Part shown: one piece after another, positions 1 through 10,400 of the stretch
Numbering within the stretch: position 1 is the first letter of the stretch
Layout of the letters: every line of letters starts with the position of its first letter
Origin: CAZJCK01 sp964544635
GTDB taxonomy: Bacteria > Zixibacteria > MSB-5A5 > GN15 > FEB-12
Direction: 5' to 3'
Length of the DNA stretch: 45,387 bases
Assembly (NCBI GenBank): GCA_964544635.1
Contig: CAZJCK010000024.1
Span: 1-45,387 of the forward strand
The notes under the pieces: generated by a model
The model's database searches: none
The model's input: only the letters and a program-made list of their open reading frames with translations
Told to the model about the DNA's origin: nothing
Program-made: the position numbers and the translations under genes

Positions 1-1
1 C

Positions 2-178
2 CAGGAGGCGTCGACGCTCTTCTGGATGCGAGTCTTCGACGTGTGTGTCCCCATCATATTCTCCGCTATCGCCATTTGGGCCGTTGTAACCTTCCCCATC
101 ACCGAGGAACGGGCCAACGAGATTCGAAGGATCCTGGAGGAACGTCGCGGCAAGACGGGCGGCGGCGCCGTTGAGTAG
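2..178 (+). CDS. C-terminal end of a GPH/MFS sugar:cation symporter (partial)
   Basis: The window opens inside a + strand reading frame (codons from base 2) that ends with TAG at 176-178, leaving about 58 residues. It shows a last membrane helix (VCVPIIFSAIAIWAVVTF) followed by a cytoplasmic tail, PITEERANEIRRILEERRG. The pattern of an arginine-aspartate start to the helix, then a Y/F-P-I-T-E-E-x-A-x-E-I-R motif and a basic end, is typical of the C-terminus of glycoside-pentoside-hexuronide family symporters, especially those of Bacteroidota-like genomes. Such proteins import mono- or oligosaccharides with Na+ or H+ across the inner membrane. It converges on a GH3 glycosidase gene only 27 bp away, which fits a sugar-uptake role. 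Most of the protein is outside the window, so the substrate cannot be judged. Confidence 0.62.
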   Translation, partial: QEASTLFWMRVFDVCVPIIFSAIAIWAVVTFPITEERANEIRRILEERRGKTGGGAVE

Positions 179-205
179 ATACTATCTATCAGGTGGGAAA
201 CGAAC

Positions 206-2422
206 TCAGGGCGACTCGGGCGCGACGACCTCGAACTCGGCCCTCAGATCGGTGTCGGAGGATCCCCCAACCCAGACATGGAACAATCCAGGCTCCGTCA
301 CCAGTTGCTGGCGATTATTATAGAATGCCAGATCGTCAGTCGATAGTTCAAAACTTACAGCACGGTGCTCTCCCGCCTTCAACTGATGCCGTTGGAATCG
401 TTTCAACTCCTTGACCGGACGAGTAATACTGCCGGCCAGGTCACGAATGTACAACTGAACCACCTCGGTAGCGTCGGACAATCCGGCGTTCTCCAGGTCG
501 ACACTGACGGTGACCGTGTCGCCAGGGGTAACGGTCTCATTACTTACCCTGATATTGCGATAGCGGAAATCGCCGTATGTCAACCCGTGACCAAACGGAA
601 ACAGCGGAGTAAAGTGAGTATCCATATGAAACGCGGTATCGCCGTACGACTGCTGTGGCGCTCCCTTTTCGATGTCGTCAATATGGATGACTGATTCGGC
701 AGTCGGTGGTCGCCCGGAATTCCTGTGTGCGTAGTAAATCGGGATCTGCCCCGTTACCCTCGGGAACGTGACCGGCAATTTCCCGGATGGCGATGCCGCG
801 CCGAATAGCAGATCGATGATTGCCGGTCCGGCCATACTGCCCGGGTGCCAGGTGCACAACAAGGCATCGACATCGTCGACAACCTGCTGCAGGGCGAGCG
901 GCCGACCTGTCATCAACACCAGCACCAGGGGCGTTCCCGTCGTCGCCAACTCACTGATCAACTGCTCCTGTATACCGGGGAGTGAAATATCGGCCCGGCA
1001 GTGCGCCTCGCCACTGAGAATCGACTCTTCACCGAGAAACAGCAGTGCCACATCCGATTTGGCTACCAGATCGACCGTGCCCGTGACCTGCTCGCTGCTC
1101 TTGGTGCGTGTCGAGTGCAGTCCTTCGGCATATTCGACTTGTACGCTGCTGCCCAAGTAAGATCGCAGTGCTCCCAACGGTGTCCGGCTGAGTTGCGGAT
1201 CACCGTCGAAGATCCACGTACCAAGTTGCTCGTAACCGTCGTCAGCCAGCGGCCCCACAACCGCAATTGATCGCAGTCGGTTCTTGTCGAGCGGGAGTAT
1301 TCGATTCCTGTTGGTCAAAAGCACCATGCTTTCGACGGCGACTCGATACGCCGCGCCCAGGTGATCGGAACTCTTTGCCGGCGCGGTCGCTGTCGACTGC
1401 CTGGTGGGGGCATCAAACAATCCGAGCTGGAACTTCAGGTGCAGAACGCGTGCTACCATCTGGTCGACTCGATCTGTCGAGACGGCGCCTTCCTGCACCA
1501 GTGATTTCAAGTGGTCGGCAAAGGTGCGACTCGACATTTCCATGTCGACGCCGGCATTAGCGGCCCGACGGGCCGATTCCCTGTCAGTTGAGGTCAGGCC
1601 GTGATCCCGCAGTTGCTTGATGGAATCCCAGTCGCTTACGACCATGCCGTCGAAACCCCACTCGTCTCGCAACACCTGCGAGAGCAGGAAGTCGTTGGCG
1701 CTGGCGGGTATGCCGTCGAGATCGCTGAACGACGTCATGATTGAGGCAACTCCCGCATCGACAGCCGACTTGAACGGCGGCAGGTAGACGTTGCGCAGTT
1801 CGTTGGGTGGGATGTTCGTTGCGCTGTAATCCTTGCCGCTCTCGCTGGCGCCGTAACCGGCGAAGTGCTTCGCACAGGCCGCGATACTGCGCGGTTCCGC
1901 AAGGCTCTTGCCCTGGAAGCCGCGAATCATGGCCTCACCCAGAAGCGATGTCAAATAAGGATCCTCGCCCAGGGATTCGGCGATCCGTCCCCAGCGGGGA
2001 TCTCGCGAAATGTCCAGCATCGGCGCGTACGTCCAGTTGATACCGGCCGCCGCAGCTTCCGCGGCCGCTACTTGTGCAGCTTCTTCCACCAGTTCCGGAT
2101 TCCAGGTCGCCGCCTGGCCCAACGGGATGGGGAAGACTGTCTTGAAACCATGGATGACATCGCGTCCAACCAGCAGCGGAATGCCGCAACGACTTTCCCT
2201 GGCAGCAATATCCTGGAGTTCATCAACCACCGTGCGGTTGACCTGATTGATGATTCCGCCGACACGACCTGCAATCAGGGCGTCCTTGAATTCATCGGTT
2301 ACGCGTTTCTCGCTGTAGTTGACGAGACACAACTGCCCGATCTTCTCATCGATTGTCATCTGCTCGAGCAGATGACGGACTCGCGAGTCGAAGTCCATTT
2401 GCTGTGCGGTCGTATCCTTCAT
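206..2422 (-). CDS. bglX: Glycoside hydrolase family 3 beta-glucosidase-like enzyme, no signal peptide
   Basis: About 738 residues with the full GH3 layout: an N-terminal TIM barrel (roughly 10-340), an alpha/beta sandwich (360-590) and a C-terminal Fn3-like domain (650-735). The expected nucleophile is Asp264 in VVSDWDS. A likely acid/base is Glu472 in the SGEAHCRADISLPG segment, where BglX-type enzymes carry it. KHFAGYG and the RDPRWGR segment are further GH3 hallmarks. The family removes terminal beta-D-glucose or related sugars from oligosaccharides. I start it at the ATG at 2422, 11 bp after the upstream stop and preceded by a purine-rich stretch. A TTG at 2443 would add seven residues and overlap the previous gene by 11 bp. 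Neither start gives a signal peptide, whereas E. coli BglX is periplasmic, so this copy may be cytoplasmic and act on imported sugar. It is the second gene of a two-gene minus-strand operon. Confidence 0.93.
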   Translation of the reverse strand: MKDTTAQQMDFDSRVRHLLEQMTIDEKIGQLCLVNYSEKRVTDEFKDALIAGRVGGIINQVNRTVVDELQDIAARESRCGIPLLVGRDVIHGFKTVFPIPLGQAATWNPELVEEAAQVAAAEAAAAGINWTYAPMLDISRDPRWGRIAESLGEDPYLTSLLGEAMIRGFQGKSLAEPRSIAACAKHFAGYGASESGKDYSATNIPPNELRNVYLPPFKSAVDAGVASIMTSFSDLDGIPASANDFLLSQVLRDEWGFDGMVVSDWDSIKQLRDHGLTSTDRESARRAANAGVDMEMSSRTFADHLKSLVQEGAVSTDRVDQMVARVLHLKFQLGLFDAPTRQSTATAPAKSSDHLGAAYRVAVESMVLLTNRNRILPLDKNRLRSIAVVGPLADDGYEQLGTWIFDGDPQLSRTPLGALRSYLGSSVQVEYAEGLHSTRTKSSEQVTGTVDLVAKSDVALLFLGEESILSGEAHCRADISLPGIQEQLISELATTGTPLVLVLMTGRPLALQQVVDDVDALLCTWHPGSMAGPAIIDLLFGAASPSGKLPVTFPRVTGQIPIYYAHRNSGRPPTAESVIHIDDIEKGAPQQSYGDTAFHMDTHFTPLFPFGHGLTYGDFRYRNIRVSNETVTPGDTVTVSVDLENAGLSDATEVVQLYIRDLAGSITRPVKELKRFQRHQLKAGEHRAVSFELSTDDLAFYNNRQQLVTEPGLFHVWVGGSSDTDLRAEFEVVAPESP

Positions 2423-2432
2423 ACTCGCTTTC

Positions 2433-5400
2433 TTAGAAGCCAACGTTCAGGTGCAGGTATGTCCTGATTTCCCATTCGCTTCCGTTGGGTAGTGATGGAT
2501 CATCCGTCACGCACACCGGACCGCCGAGCGGGCCCGGTTCTGTTGCCGGGCAGTAGCGCGGCGAGTACTGATTGAGCGAGCGCCACGTGGCGCTGACGCC
2601 AAACCGGGTCTGCGGAATGTCGAACCAGTCAGGCGTGCCGAGTACCGTCGAAAGATCCGCCGACAGTTGCACCGGGAACGTCAGGTTGAAGTCACGGTGG
2701 TAATCGTATGGTCCCCAGTCGTTGAATTTTGCGGCCGTGATCAATTTGTATGCATCTTTTACCAGGCGAACGTCGACTCCGTAGCGGTGGACGAGACGGT
2801 CATTGTCGCCGTTCGGTTCACCGGTACCACCGTAGAGGTTTGAAATGACGCCAAAACCGGGCTGCGGCTTTGAAACGATTCGGGCATGCACCTCCCACAT
2901 GTCGCGCGCCGGCGGAGCACCGGGAAAGGCAAACGTGGTGCGGCCGTCAGCCAGAATACCAATGGCAGCGTCCTGCGTTGTCTTAAAGCTCTTTACCACT
3001 ATACCGGCGGCAACTGCAAGCGGTGCATCTTCACGAACGTCACTGTCCCACTGGTACATCCAGGTGGCTGGTGTCGGATCATACGTAATCAGCAATTCTC
3101 CGGCAACCGTTTCCCGATTCTCTCGCACGGCAAACGGATCGTCCAGTATGTTGCGCGGTCGGCCCGGCTGCGGGACGTCGCCCGGGATCGGGCCCACAAT
3201 CGGTTTCTGCCACATGAAGTTGGGGGCGATGGTGAAGTCACCGTTGAGATAACTGAATCCGGACAAAACGTAATGCTGGTTGCCTTTACCCGATTCCTTG
3301 AGTCGCCAGCCGGTGAAGGTCTGGATCGCATTGTAGCCGCCTTCGGCTACCAGGCCCAGGGCTGCTCCCTGCAGGTACCAGTTCCAGCGACCGGATGAAT
3401 ACATCAGCTTGAACTTGCCACCCCAGGTGTCTTCCGACTTGATGAAATCACGGAAGACCTCGTAGGCTCCGGACGAGCCTTCCACGATCTGGTATTCCTC
3501 GCCAATCTTATTGTCGCCCGACCAGATTCCGCCCACTTCGATCGTCCACGGGCCCCGGCCGGTCTCCAGGTGAAGCGTTGCCTTGCGAGTCGGCGGGAGG
3601 GGGACCGCTATCGAAGAGTTTGTGCCTCTCGCGTCGTCCAGATCCTCCTGGTAGATGCCGGTCGCGACCACCGAACCGAAGGCGCGCTGGTACTTGACCA
3701 GTACGGCCGGGTTGGCGCCCCACCACAGTTCCGGTCCCATCGCGACCTTCAGACCGTTCAAAGAGCGCCGCATCTCCAACTCGAAGCCGAGAGGCGCTTC
3801 GCCATTGTAGACGTCGATGTTGGGTCCGTAGTTGGCTTCCTGGTAGAGGCCGAAGAAGTCACCTTCGTAACCCCAGTGGTAGTGACCGGTGCGGTAGAAA
3901 CCGTCCAGTTCAAACCACTGGCTCACCCACGAAATGTCGGCGCTGTACACTTTCAAACGTTGAATGTCCTCGAGCTCGATTGAACCGTCGGGGGTCAGTA
4001 CTGTCTGTGGCCGTCCCCGATTCTCGTAAAATATCTCGTCTATCGGATTCTCGGGCACATTGCCCAGATAGTTGAGCGTAAGGGATCCCCGGATATTTTC
4101 CGCCGGTTTAGCCTCCAGTTGCGCATAGTAAGATTCCAGGTGATCAAAGCCCTGGAAGGCCGGAAAGCCTGCCGGATTATCCACAGCCTCTTCCGGAGTA
4201 CTGACATTCTCTCCGCCGGTACTGATAGTCTCCAATTCAATTCGCAGCCCGCTCAGACGTACTCTGCTGGTCCGGCTCGTGTTGAGGGCGGCGTGATCGC
4301 CGCGCGCTTCGAGGACGGCCGCCATCGGGTTGATCGCCGCAAAGTGGCTGGCGATACGTTCGAGCGTGGTGCCGGAACCGTACGGATCCAGTTGATACGC
4401 CTCCTGCAGGGCATAGAAGGCGGCTCTCGGGTACAGATCATACAGGCCATAGGCATCGGAGAAGCCCTTGGCGCAAATGCCCCACCACTCTTCGTTCATG
4501 TTGTTCTGGCCGGGAACGTAGTCGTAGGGATAGCCCGCATTCGGCCACGATGCGTTGATGTCGTGGACATCGAGATTCTCATCCTGCAGGTATTTCCACC
4601 AGCCGTCGCTGAACTGAAAGGTCAAGCCGCCGATGGCATTGCCTACCAGCCCCTTGCCGGCCGACTGTGCGTAAATCTCCGCCCACTGCCCCAGCAGGAA
4701 CCGGGCCTGGTTCAGCTGATCCTCTTCCAGCGTCCTGGCATTGAAGGCGTCGGCGCCGAACTCGGTGAAGAGTAGCGGGACACCCAGCTTCTGATCGACA
4801 ACTTCAAAGAAATCACGAAAGGAAATGCCGCGGTAAACGTTTGAACCGAAGACGTCAAGGTTCTGCATTTCCTCGGCGATAATATCCACGTACTGCAAGT
4901 CACCATTCGCCATAGCCACCGGTCGATCCGGATCGATTGCCTTGATGCTGTCGATGACCTCACCGAACAACGAGTACAAGTATCGAGCTTTGGCCGCCTG
5001 GCGCTCGCCTTCGGGCAGGGCCTCAGTCTCTGCAGACTGCCACACCAGACCATAGTTGTTCTCGTTTCCCAAGAGCCACATCAGTACGCCCGGTACGCCT
5101 TCGAACTCCTTTACCAGCGCCTGCATCTCAGCTATCAGCGTCGCCCTCGTCTTTTCATCCGAGTAGTCGGTGTTCGGGATGTAGGCACCATCAATCGTGA
5201 CACCGTACCGTCCCAGCGGATGGTTGAGAACGGTGAAGATACCATAGGTTTCATAGATGTACTGGACCCAGCGAGGCGGTATACCTACATACTGACGAAT
5301 CGTATTGACACCCATGCTCTGCAACAGCAACATTTCGCCATCAAGCGCGTCGCGAATGATGTCATCCGGCTGATTCCAGAGGCTGTAGGAGTAGTTCTGA

Positions 5401-5609
5401 CCGATAGGCACGTAGTCCCAGTTCATGCCGATGACCATGAAGTCGTTACCATTTACCTGCAGTCTGCTCCCCGAGTCGTCCTTGACGATTTCGATTGCTG
5501 CCAGGTCGGCAGAGACACCAACGGAGGTTAGAATAGCGCTGAAAAGCAGACTGAGAAGTCCGGCTCGGAAGACATTCCGGAGCCTGGTAGAGTGCTGTCC
5601 ATTATTCAT
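2433..5609 (-). CDS. Exported clan GH-A-like glycosidase fused to a putative outer-membrane beta-barrel
   Basis: About 1058 residues from the ATG at 5609, chosen because GGAGAG lies just upstream; an ATG four codons earlier (5621) has no good site. Residues 1-34 are a signal peptide (basic RLRNVFR, then a hydrophobic run ending near VSA). Residues 40-410 look like a TIM-barrel hydrolase of the GH2/GH5 type: Glu183 in LLGNENN fits the acid/base after strand 4, and Glu283 in LLFTEFGADAF fits the nucleophile after strand 7. From about 505 to the end the protein changes character: alternating aromatic/polar strands, many Trp and Tyr, Gly-Asn turns, and a final phenylalanine (HLNVGF) as in outer-membrane beta-barrel proteins. 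The hydrolase assignment to a clan is by motif only; substrate unknown. The barrel is an inference from composition and the C-terminal Phe. It is the first gene of an operon with the GH3 enzyme. Confidence 0.8.
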   Translation of the reverse strand: MNNGQHSTRLRNVFRAGLLSLLFSAILTSVGVSADLAAIEIVKDDSGSRLQVNGNDFMVIGMNWDYVPIGQNYSYSLWNQPDDIIRDALDGEMLLLQSMGVNTIRQYVGIPPRWVQYIYETYGIFTVLNHPLGRYGVTIDGAYIPNTDYSDEKTRATLIAEMQALVKEFEGVPGVLMWLLGNENNYGLVWQSAETEALPEGERQAAKARYLYSLFGEVIDSIKAIDPDRPVAMANGDLQYVDIIAEEMQNLDVFGSNVYRGISFRDFFEVVDQKLGVPLLFTEFGADAFNARTLEEDQLNQARFLLGQWAEIYAQSAGKGLVGNAIGGLTFQFSDGWWKYLQDENLDVHDINASWPNAGYPYDYVPGQNNMNEEWWGICAKGFSDAYGLYDLYPRAAFYALQEAYQLDPYGSGTTLERIASHFAAINPMAAVLEARGDHAALNTSRTSRVRLSGLRIELETISTGGENVSTPEEAVDNPAGFPAFQGFDHLESYYAQLEAKPAENIRGSLTLNYLGNVPENPIDEIFYENRGRPQTVLTPDGSIELEDIQRLKVYSADISWVSQWFELDGFYRTGHYHWGYEGDFFGLYQEANYGPNIDVYNGEAPLGFELEMRRSLNGLKVAMGPELWWGANPAVLVKYQRAFGSVVATGIYQEDLDDARGTNSSIAVPLPPTRKATLHLETGRGPWTIEVGGIWSGDNKIGEEYQIVEGSSGAYEVFRDFIKSEDTWGGKFKLMYSSGRWNWYLQGAALGLVAEGGYNAIQTFTGWRLKESGKGNQHYVLSGFSYLNGDFTIAPNFMWQKPIVGPIPGDVPQPGRPRNILDDPFAVRENRETVAGELLITYDPTPATWMYQWDSDVREDAPLAVAAGIVVKSFKTTQDAAIGILADGRTTFAFPGAPPARDMWEVHARIVSKPQPGFGVISNLYGGTGEPNGDNDRLVHRYGVDVRLVKDAYKLITAAKFNDWGPYDYHRDFNLTFPVQLSADLSTVLGTPDWFDIPQTRFGVSATWRSLNQYSPRYCPATEPGPLGGPVCVTDDPSLPNGSEWEIRTYLHLNVGF

Positions 5610-6059
5610 GGCTCTCTCCATCTTAATATATATGCCGGCACGTGAATATCCCGTCGGCCGCTGCGGAAGAGCCGGTCACTTGCGCTTATCTTATTGCAGC
5701 ACAAGCTTGTAGAGGGCAGTCGGCGCTACGCCTGACGAGCTGGCAACTTTGTTGTTTCTCCGAACAAAGTACCGAAATGTTTGGATTATGTCAAGGATAA
5801 AGGAACGGTCAGTCTACGAATCTGCGGCCCGGCAGATATCCGTCCTCGGCGGTCGGGAACAGGTCTGCCTGGAATCAAGCCGTTCCTGACTGCCCTGGTC
5901 GGACTGACACAAGAACAGAAGAATTCCGAGCGGCCCCGATTCGGCTACACACAATAGAGGATTCATCAGAAGTTCCACAGGGCACGCGAGACTCAATTAC
6001 AGTGGTTCCACTGCACCCGAATTTGGTACGCCCAGATCAAAAACATAGTCAGATTTTCC

Positions 6060-6304
6060 GAAGGTTGATTTACCTCACCTCGGTATCTTTTAGTAAGGCT
6101 ACCGACGTGCAACTCCGGCAGACATTCGCATCCTGTCACTTCTATCACTTGCAGTCGTCGGTCCGATCTCCGCCTGCGGGGCAATATGATATAGAATGGG
6201 ATGGCCGTGCCGGCGACGGCGCGACGGTTGCCGGCGGCGTCTATTTCTATCGAATTGTCGCCGAAGACTTCGAGTCCTCGTGCAAGATGCTCCTGCTGAA
6301 GTGA
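6060..6304 (+). pseudogene. Orphan remnant of a C-terminal sorting domain
   Basis: The frame ending at the TGA 6302-6304 reads PAGQYDIEWDGRAG, then GGVYFYRIVAEDFES and a terminal KMLLLK. This matches the last ~40 residues of the sorting tails at 12320 (GIYFYRIVAGDF, KMMLLK) and 28510 (GIYLYRLTAGAF, KMILLK). Further upstream the same frame has ATDVQLR, which resembles the strand before the usual YNVLGQ motif, but that motif is missing, the NYPNPFNP motif is absent, and no long frame continues 5'. I read it as the decayed 3' end of a lost secreted protein gene. Being a fragment of a normal gene in another frame is unlikely because no gene overlaps it. Confidence 0.62.
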
Positions 6305-6624
6305 TCTGCAGTCCAAGCGCTGCACAGCCGGAGCCGGGTCATGCAGGTGGCCCGGCTCTCGCGCATACGGGCTGTCTTCCGTTCGACCATGCATGGATGG
6401 CCGTTCAGGCCCTGAAACGAGTACAATTCACCCCACGATGTCGGTGTTCTTGCGGTAAATAGTACCAACAGCCGGAGCAAAGGAGCGCTCCCGTGCACCG
6501 GTAAGCCGAACGACGCGGGGAGAAATGTATTGCTGATTCAAGCTGTCATACTCAGGCTGCACGACTGACTGCTTCCGAGTGAAAAAAAAACGGTGCTACT
6601 CACTCCTCGGCAGCCACTTTTGCC

Positions 6625-6653
6625 TTGACATCACGGCCACACCTGCGTATGTT
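6625..6653 (+). promoter_or_regulatory. Possible sigma-70-like promoter
   Basis: TTGACA (6625-6630), a 17-base spacer and TATGTT (6648-6653) match the housekeeping promoter form. The next gene on this strand starts 790 bases downstream, so it would give a long leader for the giant protein or serve a small RNA. Promoter rules in this phylum are not established, and one such match can arise by chance in 1.8 kb. Confidence 0.25.
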
Positions 6654-7439
6654 CATTACGCAGCATAGGGTAATCAGTTTTGCACAGGGTAAAAGCAAGC
6701 ACTTCATCAAGGGATTAGTTCGTCACTGCTGGCTGTGTGAAGAGTCAAAAGAAGGTATCGACATTGGTACTTATCAAAATGAATCAAGCGCAGTATGAGC
6801 AACACCGTAGAGGGCCAGGATGGTCACATGCTATGGTGCACGATCTGATCACCCGCGGCGTGGCCGCATCCGCTTATCGGATGACTGTCGTCACGCCATG
6901 TCTCACCATGAGCGATTTCTCGCTCAATTTCCTTTCCCCCCCATTTCAGTACGACTCACGAAAAGCGAGGCGCATCTGGGCGCACGCACCCGTTAACCAC
7001 CAAGCTCCGGGAGGTCCTCTGCCTATGGTATGATACCAGCTCACTAACTTTTCACCCGATCGTGACAACACGGGCGAAGGCAAGTGACCTCAGGACATAT
7101 AGGTGACATCGCAGCATAAGAGTTACCCACTCTGATTGCATTAGATCGCAGGTCTTATGTTAGGAGAATGGGCGTTAGCCCTGTTACGCTACGGCTCCAG
7201 TGCTGCCGAATCGACAGAGTATGATGCGACGGTAACCGGTTCGTATCTCACACTCATACCATCTATACCCTGGGTTTCAGTGCAGGCATCTTGTTCGGCC
7301 CCACACAGCGGCCGGCAGTATCGTGCCCATTGTCGCCTGGCGATTCCAAACGTTGTTGTCACAGTAGTAAGAATGGGGGGATCGGACAGCACCCGATTGC
7401 CTCAAGGGACAATTATGTCTTTTACAGAAGGACAAAAGC

Positions 7440-10400
7440 ATGTCGAAATTTGTTAAGCTCGCTCTGATATTGCTGCTCGTCGCTACAACGTCTCAGGCAG
7501 CAGTATTCAAAGTCAAGGAAGGTGGCGCGCCACCCTTCTTTACTAATCTCGACACCGCACTTTTCACTGCCAGCACCTTCGGTCCGGGTCCACACCAGAT
7601 CGAAGTGTATGCCGGCACCTATAATACCGACATCGACCTCGTGGTTCCCACAAATGTCGATGCCATTACAGGTGTGGAAGCCGGTGTCTTCTTTGTCAAC
7701 CCGGCACCGCCGACCTTGATCGATCCGACCAAGAACTTCCTTGATGTAAAGGGAAGCCTGGGTCTGACCATCTCCGGTCTGCATGTCTCGGGTTATAATG
7801 GTGGTATCGTGACTGCCGGTCCCATGGCGACCGACCTGACAGTTGAAGACTGTGTCTTCGAAGACAACATCGTTGGAATCTATGTCGGTTCCAACGGCGG
7901 TCTGTTCAATAATATACAGGTCATCAACGCCTGGCTCGGTATCGGTATCAACTCGCTGTTTTCCGGCGAGGCCATCGATAACAACCTGATCTCCAACAGT
8001 ACCTTCCAGAATATCCGCCGCGCCCCGGCCATTTCGATCGATAAGGACGAAGACTTCTTCGTCCCCGGCGCCGGAAATCTCGCGGCGTCGCTGCACAACA
8101 ACGACGTGGTCGCTTGTGTCATTCTCGAATGCACCGACCAGGGTATTTTGCTGAACGGCGGAACCGGCACCGACATCACCGGCTGCGAAATCTCTGATGT
8201 GCAGTTTGGTGGTATCGTCGTTTACGGCGGCGCCTCCGGCGGCCTGATCGCCAACAATACGATCTCCCAGACGGCGCAGGGAAGTGTCAACCCCGACAGC
8301 ACTCTCCTCACCTGGGCCGGCCTTGGTGCCGTGTCGCTGTTCGACGGTGACGGCTTCACTATCGAATTCAACAACATCTTCGATAATGGCGGTCTGGGCA
8401 GCATGGGCGACGGCTCTGCTTTCGCCGACTTTGCGGTCGCCCTGTCAGCCGCCAGTGTCGGTACCAACCGTGTCCGCGACAACTGCTTCTACGGCCACGA
8501 CGGCAAGCAGGGTTCGGACGACGGTGACGGCACCAACGTCTGGCGCCGTAACTGGTACTCCGATCTCGCCGCGGTTCCGTATCTCGTCGCCGGTACTGCC
8601 GGTGAAACCGACACCGATCCGGCCCTGTTCAACAACAGCGCCAATACCGGTGCCGCGACCTACGAGGTCCTGAGCATAATCGACATGACCTTTGACTGGA
8701 CCGCACCCGACTGCGATCCGCTCGATTCGTCGGTCGGTCTTGCCTCGTACGAGTTCACCGTGACCTTCGATCCGGCCAAGCTGGCCTATGTCGGCGGCTC
8801 CGGTGCGTACAACGAGGACTTCCTCGGCGATACCGCCTTCTACGGCCCGATCGATGCCAGCGTGCCCGGCCAGGTGACTTTTGCGGGGGCCAACTTCGTC
8901 GAACCGGGAGTTGGCAGCGATGAGCTGGCCTCGGCCCAGTTCGAAGCGATTGGTACCGGTCCGGTTACCGTAACTCTTGCCTCGACCTACCTCGACGGCG
9001 ACAACAATCCCATCATCGTCGAGAACACGGCCCTGAACCTCACTATCGAGGATACCCAGGCGCCGACCATCGACGTGACCGCCAACAACCCGGTCGGTGA
9101 CGACACCTATTCGGACTTTGTTGATCTGGAGATTACCGGCAATGTGACCGATAACTTCGACCTCAAGGTCGTGGCGTATCAGTTCGACGGCACCACCGGC
9201 TGGAGCAACTTTGCGACAGTCGATGGTCAGGCGGATACTTACGGCGCCTTCACCGTGCCGCTCGGCGCTTTGTCCGAAGGTCCGCACGTCCTGAACCTGC
9301 GCGTTCGTGACGAGTCGAACAACGAAGGTTTCGTTGACTACTCGTTTACCATCGATCGCACCGGTCCGGCTCTTTCGACCGTCGTGATGAGCGATGCTGA
9401 CGGTTGTTCGCTGGATCCTGAGTATACCAATGACAATACTGTGACGGTCACCCTGACTGATGATGGTACTGCCGTTGAAATGCAGTTCTCACAGGGCCCG
9501 GGTGCTCCGGAAGGATTCATCCCGTACGCCAATCCGACCGCCTACACCCTGACCGGTTCCGACGGCGCCTATCAGCTGTATGTACAGTTGAAGGACGCCT
9601 ACGGCAACGTCGGTGGCTGGGTGGATGACTTCATCACCCTGGATCTGACGCCGCCGACGGTGGCTGATGCCTGGCTGGTTTCCGACCCGACGCCGGCGAC
9701 CACCACCACAGCCACGATCGATGCCGACGCCAACTGGGGTGTCGCCGGAGGTACCGTCGAGTATGCGCTGTCGGAAGATCCGAACGACATGCTCTGTGCC
9801 GGTACGGTCTGGACGACCGCTCCGCCGTCACCGCGTCCGATCTCGTTCACCCTGTCTTCGGGTGACGGGCTGAAGACCGTGTACTTCGGGGCCCGTGATA
9901 TTGCCGGTAACATTCACTTTGTTACCGAGACGATCACGCTCGATACCCAGGCTCCCGAATTCCTGACTATGACCGTCCCGGCCTGCTCGCAGGACGATGT
10001 TGAAGTCAGCTTCACCTGGGATGACGGTGTCCACCCGGACGTCGAGTTGATAAAGGTCGGTAAGGTCTCTGGCACTTACGACCAAACCTTCAACATCACG
10101 GCTGAAGATCCGTCCGACGCTTCGGTCATCAAGCCGCTGCCGCCGTCCGGTTCCTTCACTATCTACGCGGTGCTCGTTGATGCCGCCGGTAATGTTGGTC
10201 CGGAAGTGTCGGCAGGTCCGGTGGAAGTCGATCCGACTGCCCCGTCGGCCGGCAATGTCGTGCTGAATGGTGGCGACGGCTGGACCAACTCGGCTACGGT
10301 CGACGTTCTGTTGACCGGCGCTTTTGATGCCGACATCACGGAAATCCGCATGACCCAGACCAGCGGCGACTACTCACTGCCGGTCAATGACTGGCAGCCG

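Larger units (their letters stand above)
5610..7439. other. 1.8 kb intergenic region, mostly featureless
   Basis: No open frame here has convincing protein character, and I see no tRNA or rRNA. It holds the orphan sorting-tail remnant at about 6060-6304 and a possible sigma-70-like promoter at 6625-6653. Its last bases (AGAAGGA about 9 bp before 7440) are the ribosome binding site of the giant secreted protein. Much of it could be a decayed gene, since the remnant shows that coding sequence once lay here. Confidence 0.5.

Noticed and set aside
6609..6625. Possible sigma-54 promoter (GG...TTTTGC)
   Set aside because: The GG and GC are separated by 11 bases, not the required 10, and the rest of the consensus is poor.
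7157..7456. Possible 99-residue protein before the giant gene
   Set aside because: No ribosome site, no motif, and it runs into the giant gene's start; that gene has its own AGAAGGA.
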